Positions 12,101-18,026 of a stretch of DNA of 29,365 bases are shown in pieces; positions within the stretch are counted from its first letter, which is position 1, and each line of letters starts with the position of its first letter. The notes below the pieces were generated by a model, which saw only the letters and a program-made list of their open reading frames with translations, was not told the DNA's origin and searched no databases. Position numbers and translations under genes: made by a program. Origin of the DNA: Priapulus caudatus. Taxonomy: Eukaryota; Priapulida; Priapulimorpha; Priapulimorphida; Priapulidae. The stretch covers positions 180,486 through 209,850 of the forward strand of contig NW_014577375.1 of assembly GCF_000485595.1 (NCBI RefSeq). Direction: 5' to 3'.

Positions 12101-15100
12101 ACAAGGTTGAAAGGCCAGAATCAGTGGTAAATCAGCGGAAAGAAAGGTGTAGAGAAAAAAGAGAAAAGGAGATAAAACGCCGGTATGAACAAACGAAAAG
12201 GGCAAGGAAGTTCAAAGAATCCTGGAATAAATCATTTCCCTGGGTGACATTGACAGATGGCAATATGTTTTGTAATTCTTGTCTGACCAACATTGCCTTA
12301 GCAGATAAAGACAGTAAATTTGTGAAGGAAGGCTGTGTGAATTTTCACATTAAAGCACTTCAGATGCATGACAAGAGTGAAGGGAACAAAAAGTGTTTTG
12401 GTAAGAAAAAGGCAGAATATGCAGTTCCAGGCACAAATCCGGCAGGAAAAGCTTTAAAGAGTTTGAATGACAAAGAGTTTGGGAAATTACAAAAAATGTT
12501 CAGAATCTCTCACTCCATTGCGAAAAAAGGTAAAGCATTCACTGACTATGTTTGGATATGTGACCTAGAAGAGGCTAACGGAATGGATCTGGGTGAAACG
12601 TACCGACATGACAGGGCTGCACGAAAATTTGTTACCTACATTGCTGAGAATGAACGCATTAATATGTCAAAAGAACTGAATGCAGCACCATTTTATAGTG
12701 TGATGTTCGACGGATCCACTGATTCGTCAGTAACAGAAGCCGAGATCATGTACGTCAGATACTGTAACCAGGGAAAAGTCAACACCAAGTTTTTGGCTTT
12801 CCAAAACATTGCAAAAGCGAATGCAGAAAATATTATGCACCTAATCGAACGGACTCTGAAGGAGTACGGGGGCATTTCGGACCCAAATCTGTATGCCAAA
12901 ATAGTAGGATTCGGCGCCGATGGTGCAAGTGTGAACATGGGAGTAAACACTGGAATTGGCGAGACTTAGAAAAAAATAAACCATTGCTGACATCAGTTCA
13001 TTGCATGGCACATCGGCTTGAACTTGAACTCAAGATTTTGGATACCAACATTGTTGAAATTACTATCCAAAAAATCCGGGATACCAGATCTTTGGGGGGG
13101 ATACCAGATTTCAATACTTGGTATCCCGAATGGATACCATAATAAAAAAATAATTTCGACCCCTGGCATGGCACCCAATATTGAATTTATTAATTTTACA
13201 AATCATCAGCAGCTTTCAATTTCCTAATTCTTAGTCTAACTTACGCTTTCTTAGTGTAATAAGGTCATAAATGGTGATAGTGGGTCTCTCTCCTTTCTCT
13301 GCGATAGCTAAAAGACGTCTGTTTGGGCTGACAACCTGTGCAGTTATCCCTTGTCCTTTCTCAGATCCCAAAATAAATCTGAAAGATAAATGCACAATAT
13401 AAATTGCATACTTCGAACATATCCAACAAAAACCAGAGAAGAAGAAATTTACAATGCAGTCACAAATTCAGACCAGAAGCGTAGCTAACCCATTTTTCCT
13501 GGTGGGGGACAAAGCCATGCACATGAAAGATGACCGTCTTTGACCATATATTGTATCCACTTTTTTCTGCGGGGGGGGGGGGCAACTGCCCCCGTGCCCC
13601 CACCCCACGGCTAGCTACGGCCCTGTAGACAGGCCTGTTTCCACATGCATTTGACATTTCCAGCAACCGCACATGCGCATTGGTTTTGCTACTCTGGTAA
13701 AGATATCACAAACTAATATCGAAAACCTAATTAAACAGACTTTGTGGAACATAAATGGCGAGGGCCTGTTCTGATCAATAGGATAAATTAGATATAATAA
13801 CTCAGGGCTGCCAACATTGAGTTAGAATTGAGAGTGAGATTATGCGAGGGTGCGGAGCGACCGAGCGGGGAGAGGGCATAGATTATAAGAAGGGGGTGCG
13901 CCCTCCCACACCACGGAGCTTTTGCATTTTTCAGCTTGAAATTGTGCATTCTGGTGCATACTTTTAAAGGGATAGTTTACTCTAGGTTCTAGGGTTATTT
14001 TCAGTTAATTTAGGTTAAAATTACGCTACATAAAATGTTTCATGGTTCAATCACCATTAGAAATATTATTAAAAAATGTTTTAAAACTAACGACTACAGT
14101 TTGATTACAACGACGGTGGCGCCATGCACTCAAAGTGCACGATCTGATAAGTTGCGCAAAACCACTTTCCAGCCAAGGGCTACAGACCGAGGATGTTTCT
14201 TATTTATTAATTTAAAAGCAAAAGGATTGTAATATCTTATAAACGACATATAGTTTCAGTTATATTATGGATAAATTTGTCCTATTTAAATAAATATCGT
14301 TCGGTTAAATAGCATTTAGGTATGAATATAATTGCACCTTTCTGATTAGCCCTCAGTCTGTAACGTGCAAAATAAATTGGCAAATACGCAACTTTTTCAG
14401 TGTGGCAGCACGGTCACGGGTGTCATGGCGCCGTTCAAATTTCGTAGCGTTGATGTGTAATTAATTATAACAATCAAATTAGGTATCTGGTAACAAATAC
14501 GTGTGGGTATAGACGATTTGTTATACAGTAAATACAGTTATATGCAGTAAAATCCTAGAAGCTACTGTCCCTTTAAGTGAGTTTTTAAACATACACATGC
14601 ATGCAATGCAATACACTGTAGTTCTGCTTTTAGGCTACTAGTACTAGACCACTGTGTAGTGGAACGGAACCGGAACGAATGGGCTTATTATAGACAGGGG
14701 TTTTAGCTAATCAGGTTATAGTTGCTCCTTCAGCTTCTTCGGTGAAACTCACTTACATAAAACTGTTCTCATTGGCGCGTAAGGCTCATAGTCATAGGGT
14801 CTATATGTCCCCCAGGGTACTGCCGGAACGTGCCCTGGGTACGGTCCGGTATACCGGAACGTATACCCTGGTCACTATTTGATATGGTTAGGGTTAGGAT
14901 TAGGGTTAGGGTTAGGGTTAGCTCGATCTAGTACTATAGCCCGCTTACATTAACTGCCGCTGGCAGCGGCAGTTAATGTAAGCGGGCTATAGTAGTAGAG
15001 CTAGGTTAGGGTTAGGGTTAGGATTAGGGTTCGGGTTCGGGTTAGGGAGTAGGCGTAGGCGACTCCCTAGACTCGTTAGTGGAGTAGACGAGGTACGGTT

Positions 15101-16964
15101 CGGCATATTAGATAGACCGTAGGGTACGTTCCGGTATACCGACGTACGCAGGGTACCGTTCCGCAGTACCCGGGGGACATAGACCTCATCCAGCGCAGTA
15201 GGGCTCAAGGGGTGTTGTCGTAACAGTTACTACAGATATGTACGAGTAGCATATATGTATAAGTATTGTATAAACAAAGTATACCAGACTTGTACTACAG
15301 GAAGTGTACCTAACCCTAACCTATACCCTAACCTAACCCTATACTAACTCTAACCAACCCTAACATACGCTTTATAATAAAAATATATAACCATAATAGC
15401 TAAACAAACCTAAAACTTACGCTCGGGTACATATCTGAGGCCCGTAGCGCAGCTTTATATTGGGGGGGGTTTTCGTTTTTTCAATGTGCAATTTGCTTCT
15501 CGCCAGGGGCGTGTACAGGATTTTGTACGGGGGGGGGGGGAGGGGTCTAACCGTAAGCCAAAGTTGCGAGCGCGAAGGGGGGTCCTGGGGAAGATTTTTA
15601 AAATTAGACCCCTCAGATGCGTTTTCTGCGCTGAACAAGGGGGGGGGGTTTCGCGCTCCCTGGACCCCCCTGTACACGGCTCGCCTGCTCGGGCGCGAAG
15701 CGACCAGGCGCGGGACCAAGCGACCCGGCGCGGGGGGAGGGTGTGGGAGGTGGGGTGTTCACGTGTTCACCAGCCTCCCGCAGGACGAACTGGAGATTTT
15801 GCAATTATTACACTAAAATGGAGCGCCTGAGGTAAATTCTTGCAATTTTAAAAAAAAAATTTTGGGCTTGGGGAGGGGGGCTCGGGGGGGGGGGGTTCGT
15901 TCGAACCCCCCCGAACCTCCCCTGGCTACGGGCCTGTATCTGTAGTACCTGTTACGACAACGACCCTTCGTGCGTCAGTAGGCCTAATGACAGTACAGTA
16001 AAAACCCGCGTATAAGAACATAGATTTTTCCAAGTTAGCCTCAACATGTTCTTATATAAATGGTGCTTACTGAAAAATTAGGCTCAAAAGGTTCTTAAAT
16101 AGGTTCTTAATTGTTTCTACTTTTAAAATGTACTAGCTGAAACCCGCGCTACGCGCGGGCTTAGTGACTGTGATGCATGTGTTACCAGTACAGTAGTGTT
16201 ATGTGTAAGGTGTTATATGGAGAGTTTAGTTGTTGCACATGTTTGTTTTTTTATGGTTGAGATGTCAATACAAATACATGTATTTTCATGCTGAATGTGT
16301 TCTTATGTATATGCAATTTTTTGACCGCATTTCAGCCTAATCGCAGTGTTCTTAATCGACGTGTTCTTTTATGCGGGTTTTTACTGTATTATGTATATGT
16401 AAATAATGCAGTACTGTGTCTCAATAACAATGCCAGGGTGCTGGCATTGTTATTGTTCAATTTGTTGAGCATTGGCATTGGCATTGGCATTGGCATTGGC
16501 ATTGTTATTGCATCGATATTGTTGAGCTCGTCTTTTTTTATTTTACCTGTGTTTCTTGCATTTCTTCATCTGCAGACTGCATGGAAAATTAAGAACCTAC
16601 TTTAAAATCTTAGCCTAAAACAGGTTCTTATAGTAAAGGGGTCTAAATGGGAAATTTTAGCCTAACAGTAACATGTTCTTAAAATCTATGATGTTCTTAT
16701 ACGCGGGTTTTTACTGTATCATTAATTATGTCAGTAACAGCATAGATATATACAACACATGTATTGTATATATCTAATCTATGGTAACAGGGTACGGGTA
16801 GTATTTATTTTTGCTTACTTTTGTTGTTTCTGGTCGACATTAAATAAGACAACATAAGATCCTGCCGGGTACACAAGGGTTTGCTCATCATGGAAGGCAA
16901 TATTATTCACAACAGATGACTTCACGCCAAATATATATTTGGCGGCGGCATTCGGTATAGCCAT
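62..16964 (-). CDS. CFAP57: CFAP57 (cilia- and flagella-associated protein 57), 5' 22 exons; 3' end off window
   Basis: Axonemal protein. In the family (FAP57/WDR65) it is needed to place a subset of inner dynein arms on doublet microtubules. Exons, 5' to 3' (descending): 16964-16819, 13378-13245, 10709-10519, 9634-9512, 9068-8938, 8655-8457, 8140-7991, 7570-7428, 7137-6972, 6625-6512, 6012-5925, 5610-5471, 5276-5091, 4966-4802, 4573-4418, 4183-4090, 3339-3149, 1463-1290, 1182-988, 749-642, 435-319, 193-62. They sum to 3243 nt = 1081 codons without an in-frame stop, and every junction phase matches. Residues 1 to about 665 form the WD-repeat half; from about 685 on it is coiled coil. Diagnostic strings are [46 protein letters not shown] and [18 protein letters not shown]. 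The human protein is about 1250 aa, so roughly 150 residues are missing at the left edge. One intron is GC-AG. Identification is by remembered family sequence, not a search. Confidence 0.97.
319..435 (-). CDS. CFAP57: CFAP57 exon 21 (coiled coil)
   Basis: Residues 999-1037. It reads [20 protein letters not shown] and then [19 protein letters not shown]. The leading Met is internal, placed by the acceptor ctag. Confidence 0.96.
642..749 (-). CDS. CFAP57: CFAP57 exon 20 (coiled coil)
   Basis: Residues 963-998. It reads [20 protein letters not shown] and then [16 protein letters not shown], the family's signature stretch. Donor gtatgt. Confidence 0.97.
988..1182 (-). CDS. CFAP57: CFAP57 exon 19 (coiled coil)
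   Basis: Residues 898-962, phase 0 both sides. It contains [20 protein letters not shown] and [20 protein letters not shown]. Confidence 0.97.
1290..1463 (-). CDS. CFAP57: CFAP57 exon 18 (coiled coil; GC splice donor)
   Basis: Residues 840-897. It reads [20 protein letters not shown] and ends [12 protein letters not shown]. The homologous break after RKK and the phase fix the exon end at 1290. The intron must then start with GC (AAG then gcatgt), making a GC-AG intron. Confidence 0.95.
1464..3148 (-). other. CFAP57 intron 17
   Basis: Intron of 1.7 kb. The only structure recognised is the repeat at 2115-2679. An open frame of 124 codons at 1501-1875 on the plus strand has no recognisable domain and I treat it as chance. 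Confidence 0.8.
2115..2679 (-). mobile_element. Dispersed repeat, possibly a non-autonomous Helitron-like element
   Basis: The high-coordinate end is repeated at window start 1-54, so this is a multicopy element. On the minus strand the other end reads GCCGGGTTTGCTAG followed by T, resembling a Helitron 3' end (CTRR then host T). The interior holds GC-rich ggacggccgg-type simple sequence near 2600-2635. No inverted termini or target duplication were seen, as expected for a Helitron, but the superfamily call is tentative. Confidence 0.45.
3149..3339 (-). CDS. CFAP57: CFAP57 exon 17 (coiled coil)
   Basis: Residues about 776-839. It reads [20 protein letters not shown] and includes [19 protein letters not shown]. 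Donor gtgcgt. Confidence 0.96.
3340..4089 (-). other. CFAP57 intron 16
   Basis: 750 bases, AT-rich. I see no gene or recognisable repeat in it. Confidence 0.7.
4090..4183 (-). CDS. CFAP57: CFAP57 exon 16 (coiled coil)
   Basis: Residues 745-775 plus one base. It reads [20 protein letters not shown] and then [11 protein letters not shown]. Too short to stand out as an open frame. It is supported by acceptor cag, donor gtgtgg and the split Glu codon completed by exon 17. Confidence 0.9.
4418..4573 (-). CDS. CFAP57: CFAP57 exon 15 (coiled coil)
   Basis: Residues 693-744. It contains [20 protein letters not shown], nearly invariant in the family. Donor gtcact is weaker than its neighbours, but the phase and the next exon agree. 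Confidence 0.96.
4802..4966 (-). CDS. CFAP57: CFAP57 exon 14 (last WD repeat, start of coiled coil)
   Basis: Residues 638-692. The last WD repeat reads [20 protein letters not shown] and then LWKV. It is followed by [13 protein letters not shown], where the helical half begins. Confidence 0.96.
5091..5276 (-). CDS. CFAP57: CFAP57 exon 13
   Basis: Residues 576-637. It contains [20 protein letters not shown] and [11 protein letters not shown]. Donor gtgcgc, phase 0. Confidence 0.95.
5471..5610 (-). CDS. CFAP57: CFAP57 exon 12
   Basis: Residues about 529-575. It reads [20 protein letters not shown] and then [13 protein letters not shown]. The preceding Gly codon is split across the intron. Confidence 0.95.
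5925..6012 (-). CDS. CFAP57: CFAP57 exon 11
   Basis: Residues 500-528 plus one base. It reads [20 protein letters not shown] and then AVYSWDVST, a WD repeat. Donor gtatgt. Confidence 0.95.
6512..6625 (-). CDS. CFAP57: CFAP57 exon 10
   Basis: Residues 462-499, phase 0 both sides. It reads [20 protein letters not shown] and then [18 protein letters not shown]. The acceptor at 6626 was preferred over one five bases further in, because only it keeps the frame. Confidence 0.95.
6972..7137 (-). CDS. CFAP57: CFAP57 exon 9
   Basis: Residues about 406-461. This is one of the most conserved blocks: [20 protein letters not shown] followed by [17 protein letters not shown]. Donor gtaatt. Confidence 0.97.
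7428..7570 (-). CDS. CFAP57: CFAP57 exon 8
   Basis: Residues 359-405 plus two bases. It contains [20 protein letters not shown], a canonical WD-repeat end. The Cys codon at the junction is split with exon 9. Confidence 0.95.
7661..7807. mobile_element. Short MITE with CGTAGCTA-type termini in CFAP57 intron 7
   Basis: The left end CAAGGTCGTAGCTAG pairs imperfectly with the right end, whose complement is CAGGAGCATAGCTAAC. Inside are a G run and matching cagttgccccc. No clean target duplication is visible. Same style as 13474-13625. Confidence 0.55.
7991..8140 (-). CDS. CFAP57: CFAP57 exon 7
   Basis: Residues 309-358, phase 0 both sides. The core is [20 protein letters not shown], matching the family's [11 protein letters not shown] block. 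Donor gtgtgc. Confidence 0.94.
8457..8655 (-). CDS. CFAP57: CFAP57 exon 6
   Basis: Residues about 242-308. A variable linker ([20 protein letters not shown]) is followed by the conserved [20 protein letters not shown] strand and VHLFERG. Donor gtgagt. Confidence 0.93.
8938..9068 (-). CDS. CFAP57: CFAP57 exon 5
   Basis: Residues 199-241 plus two bases. It reads [20 protein letters not shown] and then [15 protein letters not shown]. Strong donor gtaagt. Confidence 0.95.
9195..9352. repeat. GTGCGT-rich microsatellite in CFAP57 intron 4
   Basis: Degenerate purine-pyrimidine alternation of gtgcgt/gtgtgt/catgcg units. It opens long frames on the plus strand that encode only Cys/Val/Ala/Arg repeats and are not genes. 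Confidence 0.9.
9512..9634 (-). CDS. CFAP57: CFAP57 exon 4
   Basis: Residues 158-198, phase 0 both sides. It reads [20 protein letters not shown] and then [11 protein letters not shown]. Confidence 0.95.
10221..10412. mobile_element. Inverted-repeat element with internal TTAGGG repeats, copy 1
   Basis: About 53-bp inverted ends. The left starts AGGGTCTATGTCCCCCAGGG; the right, complemented, starts AGGGTCTACGTCCGCGAGGG. Both share GTACTGCCGGAACGTACCCT. Between them lies gttaggcttagggttagggt-type telomere-like sequence and a unique core (gactcgttagtggagtaggc). It sits in CFAP57 intron 3. A second copy is at 14804-15188. Confidence 0.75.
10519..10709 (-). CDS. CFAP57: CFAP57 exon 3
   Basis: Residues about 94-157. 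It reads [20 protein letters not shown] and ends SPVHQ. It contains a WD-type core ([14 protein letters not shown], then LVLWQWEK). The first codon is split with exon 2 and gives Arg. Confidence 0.95.
11327..11540. repeat. TGTGATG/TGCATG microsatellite inside the hAT element
   Basis: Long run of gatgtg, catgtg and atacat units with several local palindromes such as tgtatacattgatgtataca. It gives a spurious His/Met/Thr-rich frame on the minus strand. Confidence 0.9.
11604..11696. mobile_element. Palindromic MITE, CATAGATATA family, copy 1
   Basis: Starts catagatatatacaa and ends tatatatctatg. The inner arms contain agagcagataaagaagg and a diverged complement. Flanked by gtgaaat and gtaaaat (7-bp direct repeat, 6 of 7 matching). 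Nested inside the hAT element. Confidence 0.75.
11775..11827. mobile_element. 53-bp palindromic insert, CAGGAG family
   Basis: Arms CAGGAGTAGATAATAGGGAA and exact complement, separated by a short centre. Flanks ataattgt and ataattat (8 bp, one mismatch). Nested in the hAT element just before the transposase remnant. Confidence 0.75.
12028..12969 (+). pseudogene. Truncated hAT transposase (ZNF862-like)
   Basis: The open frame gives 313 residues from the Met at 12028; the frame stays open further upstream but that part looks non-coding. Residues 1-65 are basic and charged. A C2H2 TTF/BED-type zinc finger uses C82, C85, H107 and H114. The RNase H-like fold starts at [13 protein letters not shown], whose D228 fits the first catalytic Asp, and [12 protein letters not shown] holds D298, the likely second. 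The frame stops at 12969. The next conserved motif ([14 protein letters not shown], about 12990-13030) is in another frame. The catalytic Glu region and the C-terminal dimerisation domain are absent, so it cannot be functional. This layout is that of hAT proteins related to vertebrate ZNF862. Confidence 0.85.
13245..13378 (-). CDS. CFAP57: CFAP57 exon 2
   Basis: Residues about 49-93. It reads [20 protein letters not shown] and then [16 protein letters not shown]. The split Lys codon with exon 1 restores the K-F-I-x-G-S-E-K junction. Phase 2 in, phase 1 out; donor gtaagt. Confidence 0.95.
13474..13625. mobile_element. Short MITE with CGTAGCTA-type termini
   Basis: Left CAGAAGCGTAGCTAACCC; right, complemented, CAGGGCCGTAGCTAGCCG. 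Contains ggggggggggggcaactgcc, as in the 7661 copy. The termini fit a hAT-like MITE. No clean target duplication. Confidence 0.55.
13968..14572. mobile_element. TTAA-flanked non-autonomous DNA transposon
   Basis: Flanked on both sides by TTAA (13964-13967 and 14573-14576). Ends are AGGGATAG and, complemented, AGGGACAG; similarity continues inward imperfectly (ctctaggttctaggg versus agcttctaggattt). A TTAA target is typical of piggyBac and Kolobok. A 65-codon open frame inside has no recognisable motif. Confidence 0.65.
14804..15188. mobile_element. Inverted-repeat element with internal TTAGGG repeats, copy 2
   Basis: Same ends and core as 10221-10412 (agggtctatatgtcccccag at left; cccgggggacatagacc at right; core gactcgttagtggagtagac). 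It is expanded by longer (TTAGGG)n tracts at about 14886-14920 and 15003-15053. A perfect palindrome (14932-14994) is inserted between the two tracts. Confidence 0.75.
14932..14994. mobile_element. Perfect 63-bp palindromic MITE in the telomere-like tract
   Basis: 29-bp perfect arms (beginning TACTATAGCCCGCTTACATT) around a 5-base centre tggca. The ends can be read as TA target duplications around CTATAGCCCGC, which would suit a Tc1/mariner-type MITE. Confidence 0.8.
15309..15366. repeat. Degenerate CCCTAA telomere-like repeats
   Basis: Interspersed cctaaccctaacctatacc units, the opposite orientation to the TTAGGG tracts 250 bases upstream. Confidence 0.75.
15438..15936. mobile_element. hAT-like MITE with CCCGTAGC termini, containing G runs
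   Basis: Left AGGCCCGTAGC pairs with right GCTACGGGCCTG. TATCTG directly precedes (15432-15437) and follows (15937-15942), a probable target duplication. The interior seems composite: caggggcgtgtacagga near 15502 has an inverted partner near 15668. Confidence 0.55.
16133..16160 (-). other. Helitron-like 3' terminus
   Basis: Read on the minus strand: a hairpin with CCCGCG/CGCGGG arms, then TTTCAG, then CTAG followed by T. That is the hairpin-plus-CTRR-T arrangement of Helitron 3' ends. The other end was not found. Confidence 0.45.
16422..16455. repeat. Perfect 34-bp inverted repeat
   Basis: 15-bp arms caataacaatgccag around ggtg. Lies within the mariner-like element. Confidence 0.8.
16470..16504. 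repeat. GGCATT hexanucleotide microsatellite
   Basis: About five tandem ggcatt units. It looks seeded from the arm of the adjacent inverted repeat (ggcattgttattg). Confidence 0.85.
16741..16783. mobile_element. Palindromic MITE, CATAGATATA family, copy 2 (shortest)
   Basis: 43 bp: catagatatatacaa, then tatatatctaatctatg. Flanked by exact 7-bp repeats GTAACAG (16734-16740, 16784-16790). Confidence 0.8.
16819..16964 (-). CDS. CFAP57: CFAP57 exon 1 (start codon)
   Basis: Encodes residues 1-48 plus two bases. ATG is at 16964-16962. The first residues [20 protein letters not shown] are followed by an [16 protein letters not shown] segment typical of the family's N terminus. The donor is gtaagc. 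No upstream in-frame Met aligns with the family, so this start is preferred. Confidence 0.94.
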
Positions 16965-17016
16965 CGTCGCAGTCAAACACTGCTACACTGGCAAGTTAGT
17001 GGAGAGAACGCCAAGT

Positions 17017-17031
17017 GTTGCCCATAGCAAC
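17017..17031 (-). promoter_or_regulatory. RFX X-box of CFAP57
   Basis: GTTGCCCATAGCAAC fits the RFX-factor X-box (GTNRCC, 0-3 bases, RGYAAC) at every position with a 3-base spacer. It lies 52 bases upstream of the CFAP57 start codon, the usual place for X-boxes of ciliary genes. Confidence 0.85.
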
Positions 17032-17203
17032 GTGCTTGCTAGACAGGTACCATGTCTCGACATTTGTACTCTGTACTCGTTTGAGATCTGCAGTTCACCC
17101 GTCTACGCACTTGTCGGACCTACTAAACTCCGAATTGTACCGAAACGTATCGTAATTTGTTACAATGTGGCAAAACATAGATTTATAGAAACAAGCCTCA
17201 GTC

Positions 17204-17290
17204 TATAGATATATACAATCAAGAGCAGATAAAGAAGGTCCTTCTTTATCTGCTCTTGATACAATATGTGTTGTATATAATATATCTATG
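17204..17290. mobile_element. Palindromic MITE, CATAGATATA family, copy 3
   Basis: Reads tatagatatatacaa, then tcaagagcagataaagaagg and its complement, and ends tatatctatg. Exact 7-bp repeats CTCAGTC flank it (17197-17203, 17291-17297). It sits between the two promoters. Confidence 0.8.
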
Positions 17291-17582
17291 CTCAGTCCTA
17301 GACTAAAGCACCCACGTGCCCACTAAAGCACCACGTTGACAACTAATTATAACGTTATGAGGTTTCCTATCCACGTTTCGCCACATTTTGACATATTTTT
17401 ACACATTCCATTTACCCATTACCCATTTCCATACATTTAGATGTTTATTGGGACCTCGCTATGAAACCCACCCACAATTCAATGCAAGACCAACATGTCA
17501 GCGCCCTTGTGAAATCTTAGGAAACAGAAGTCATTCTCATTTTGTCCTATTTTTCCTGATGTTAATCAGCTAATAACGCAAA

Positions 17583-18026
17583 ATGTCTGTAATTGCATTG
17601 CGTGTGCAACGTGTACCGTGCTGGCACATGTCGAGCGATATCCGTAGGAAGGCTTGCAATATTTTACCTACTGCTATACGAAATTATATTGTTGGTATAT
17701 GTCAAACGAACGACAAACGTCTACAACAATTAATGGGATACTCGAATACTGGTATTAATGATCAAATTGAAAGAACCAAGACATCGGGTAGTAGTGGTGG
17801 CAACGACAACCATCGAACTGTTTCCTGTTCAGGTGTTGCGGATGCTGCAAATAGTCTTGATGGCTATCCGAACATTTCATTTTCCTCCCATAAAGCGAAG
17901 AAACTTGTAGGCGACTCGCTAATGGTGATCGACGATTTCATAACACCAGAAGAAGAAACAAGTTTTTTAGATGAAGTATTGCCATACATGAAACGACTAC
18001 GTTATGAGTATGACCACTGGGATAAT
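17583..18026 (+). CDS. ALKBH7: ALKBH7 exon 1
   Basis: Residues 1-148. Presequence-like MSVIALRVQRVPCWHMSSDI, a linker with TSGSSGGNDNHR, then the conserved LVGDSLMVIDDFITPEEE and RLRYEYDHWDN. Donor gtatgt. Confidence 0.95.

Larger units (their letters stand above)
11064..13165 (+). mobile_element. Degenerate hAT-superfamily transposon in CFAP57 intron 2
   Basis: Ends are CAGGGGTCGAAATTA at 11064 and its exact complement ending at 13165. Both ends carry subterminal copies of a 'ggtatcccg / gggataccagatttcaat' motif. Inside is a broken transposase gene (12028-12969). The left half carries a microsatellite (11327-11540) and two nested palindromic inserts (11604-11696, 11775-11827). No clear 8-bp target duplication remains (flanks catgaatt and gcatggca). 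Confidence 0.8.
15996..16716. mobile_element. Tc1/mariner-type non-autonomous element (nested)
   Basis: TA on both sides (15994-15995, 16717-16718). Ends are CAGTAAAAACCCGCGTATAA and the exact complement. An extra copy of the right end lies inside at about 16357-16382 (tatgcgggtttttactg). Internal subterminal repeats (aaattaggctcaaaaggttc; aatcttagcctaaaacaggt) are inverted too. So it is either two overlapping copies or one element hit by another. Confidence 0.7.
13379..16818 (-). other. CFAP57 intron 1, a transposon island
   Basis: 3.4 kb made almost wholly of inserts described separately: MITEs at 13474-13625 and 15438-15936, a TTAA element at 13968-14572, a telomere-repeat element at 14804-15188, a mariner-like element at 15996-16716 and a small palindrome at 16741-16783. 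Long frames near 15460-15830 arise from G runs. Confidence 0.8.
16965..17582. promoter_or_regulatory. Divergent promoter region between CFAP57 and ALKBH7
   Basis: 618 bases separate the two start codons, which face away from each other, so both promoters must lie here unless upstream non-coding exons exist. It holds an RFX X-box on the CFAP57 side and a MITE at 17204-17290. No clear TATA box was seen at a useful distance. Confidence 0.7.

Noticed and set aside
12993-13227. Separate small genes after the transposase stop
   Set aside because: These frames are the out-of-frame continuation of the broken transposase and the element's subterminal repeats.
14886-15053. Chromosome-fusion scar or real telomere
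   Set aside because: The TTAGGG tracts are bounded by a dispersed inverted repeat and lie in a gene intron, so spread by an element is the simpler reading.
15417-15830. Several 100-codon frames on both strands
   Set aside because: They arise from G/C runs in a MITE, overlap in all frames and carry no domain.
16939-17208. 89-codon plus-strand frame across the CFAP57 start
   Set aside because: Antisense shadow of exon 1 and promoter; no conserved protein content.
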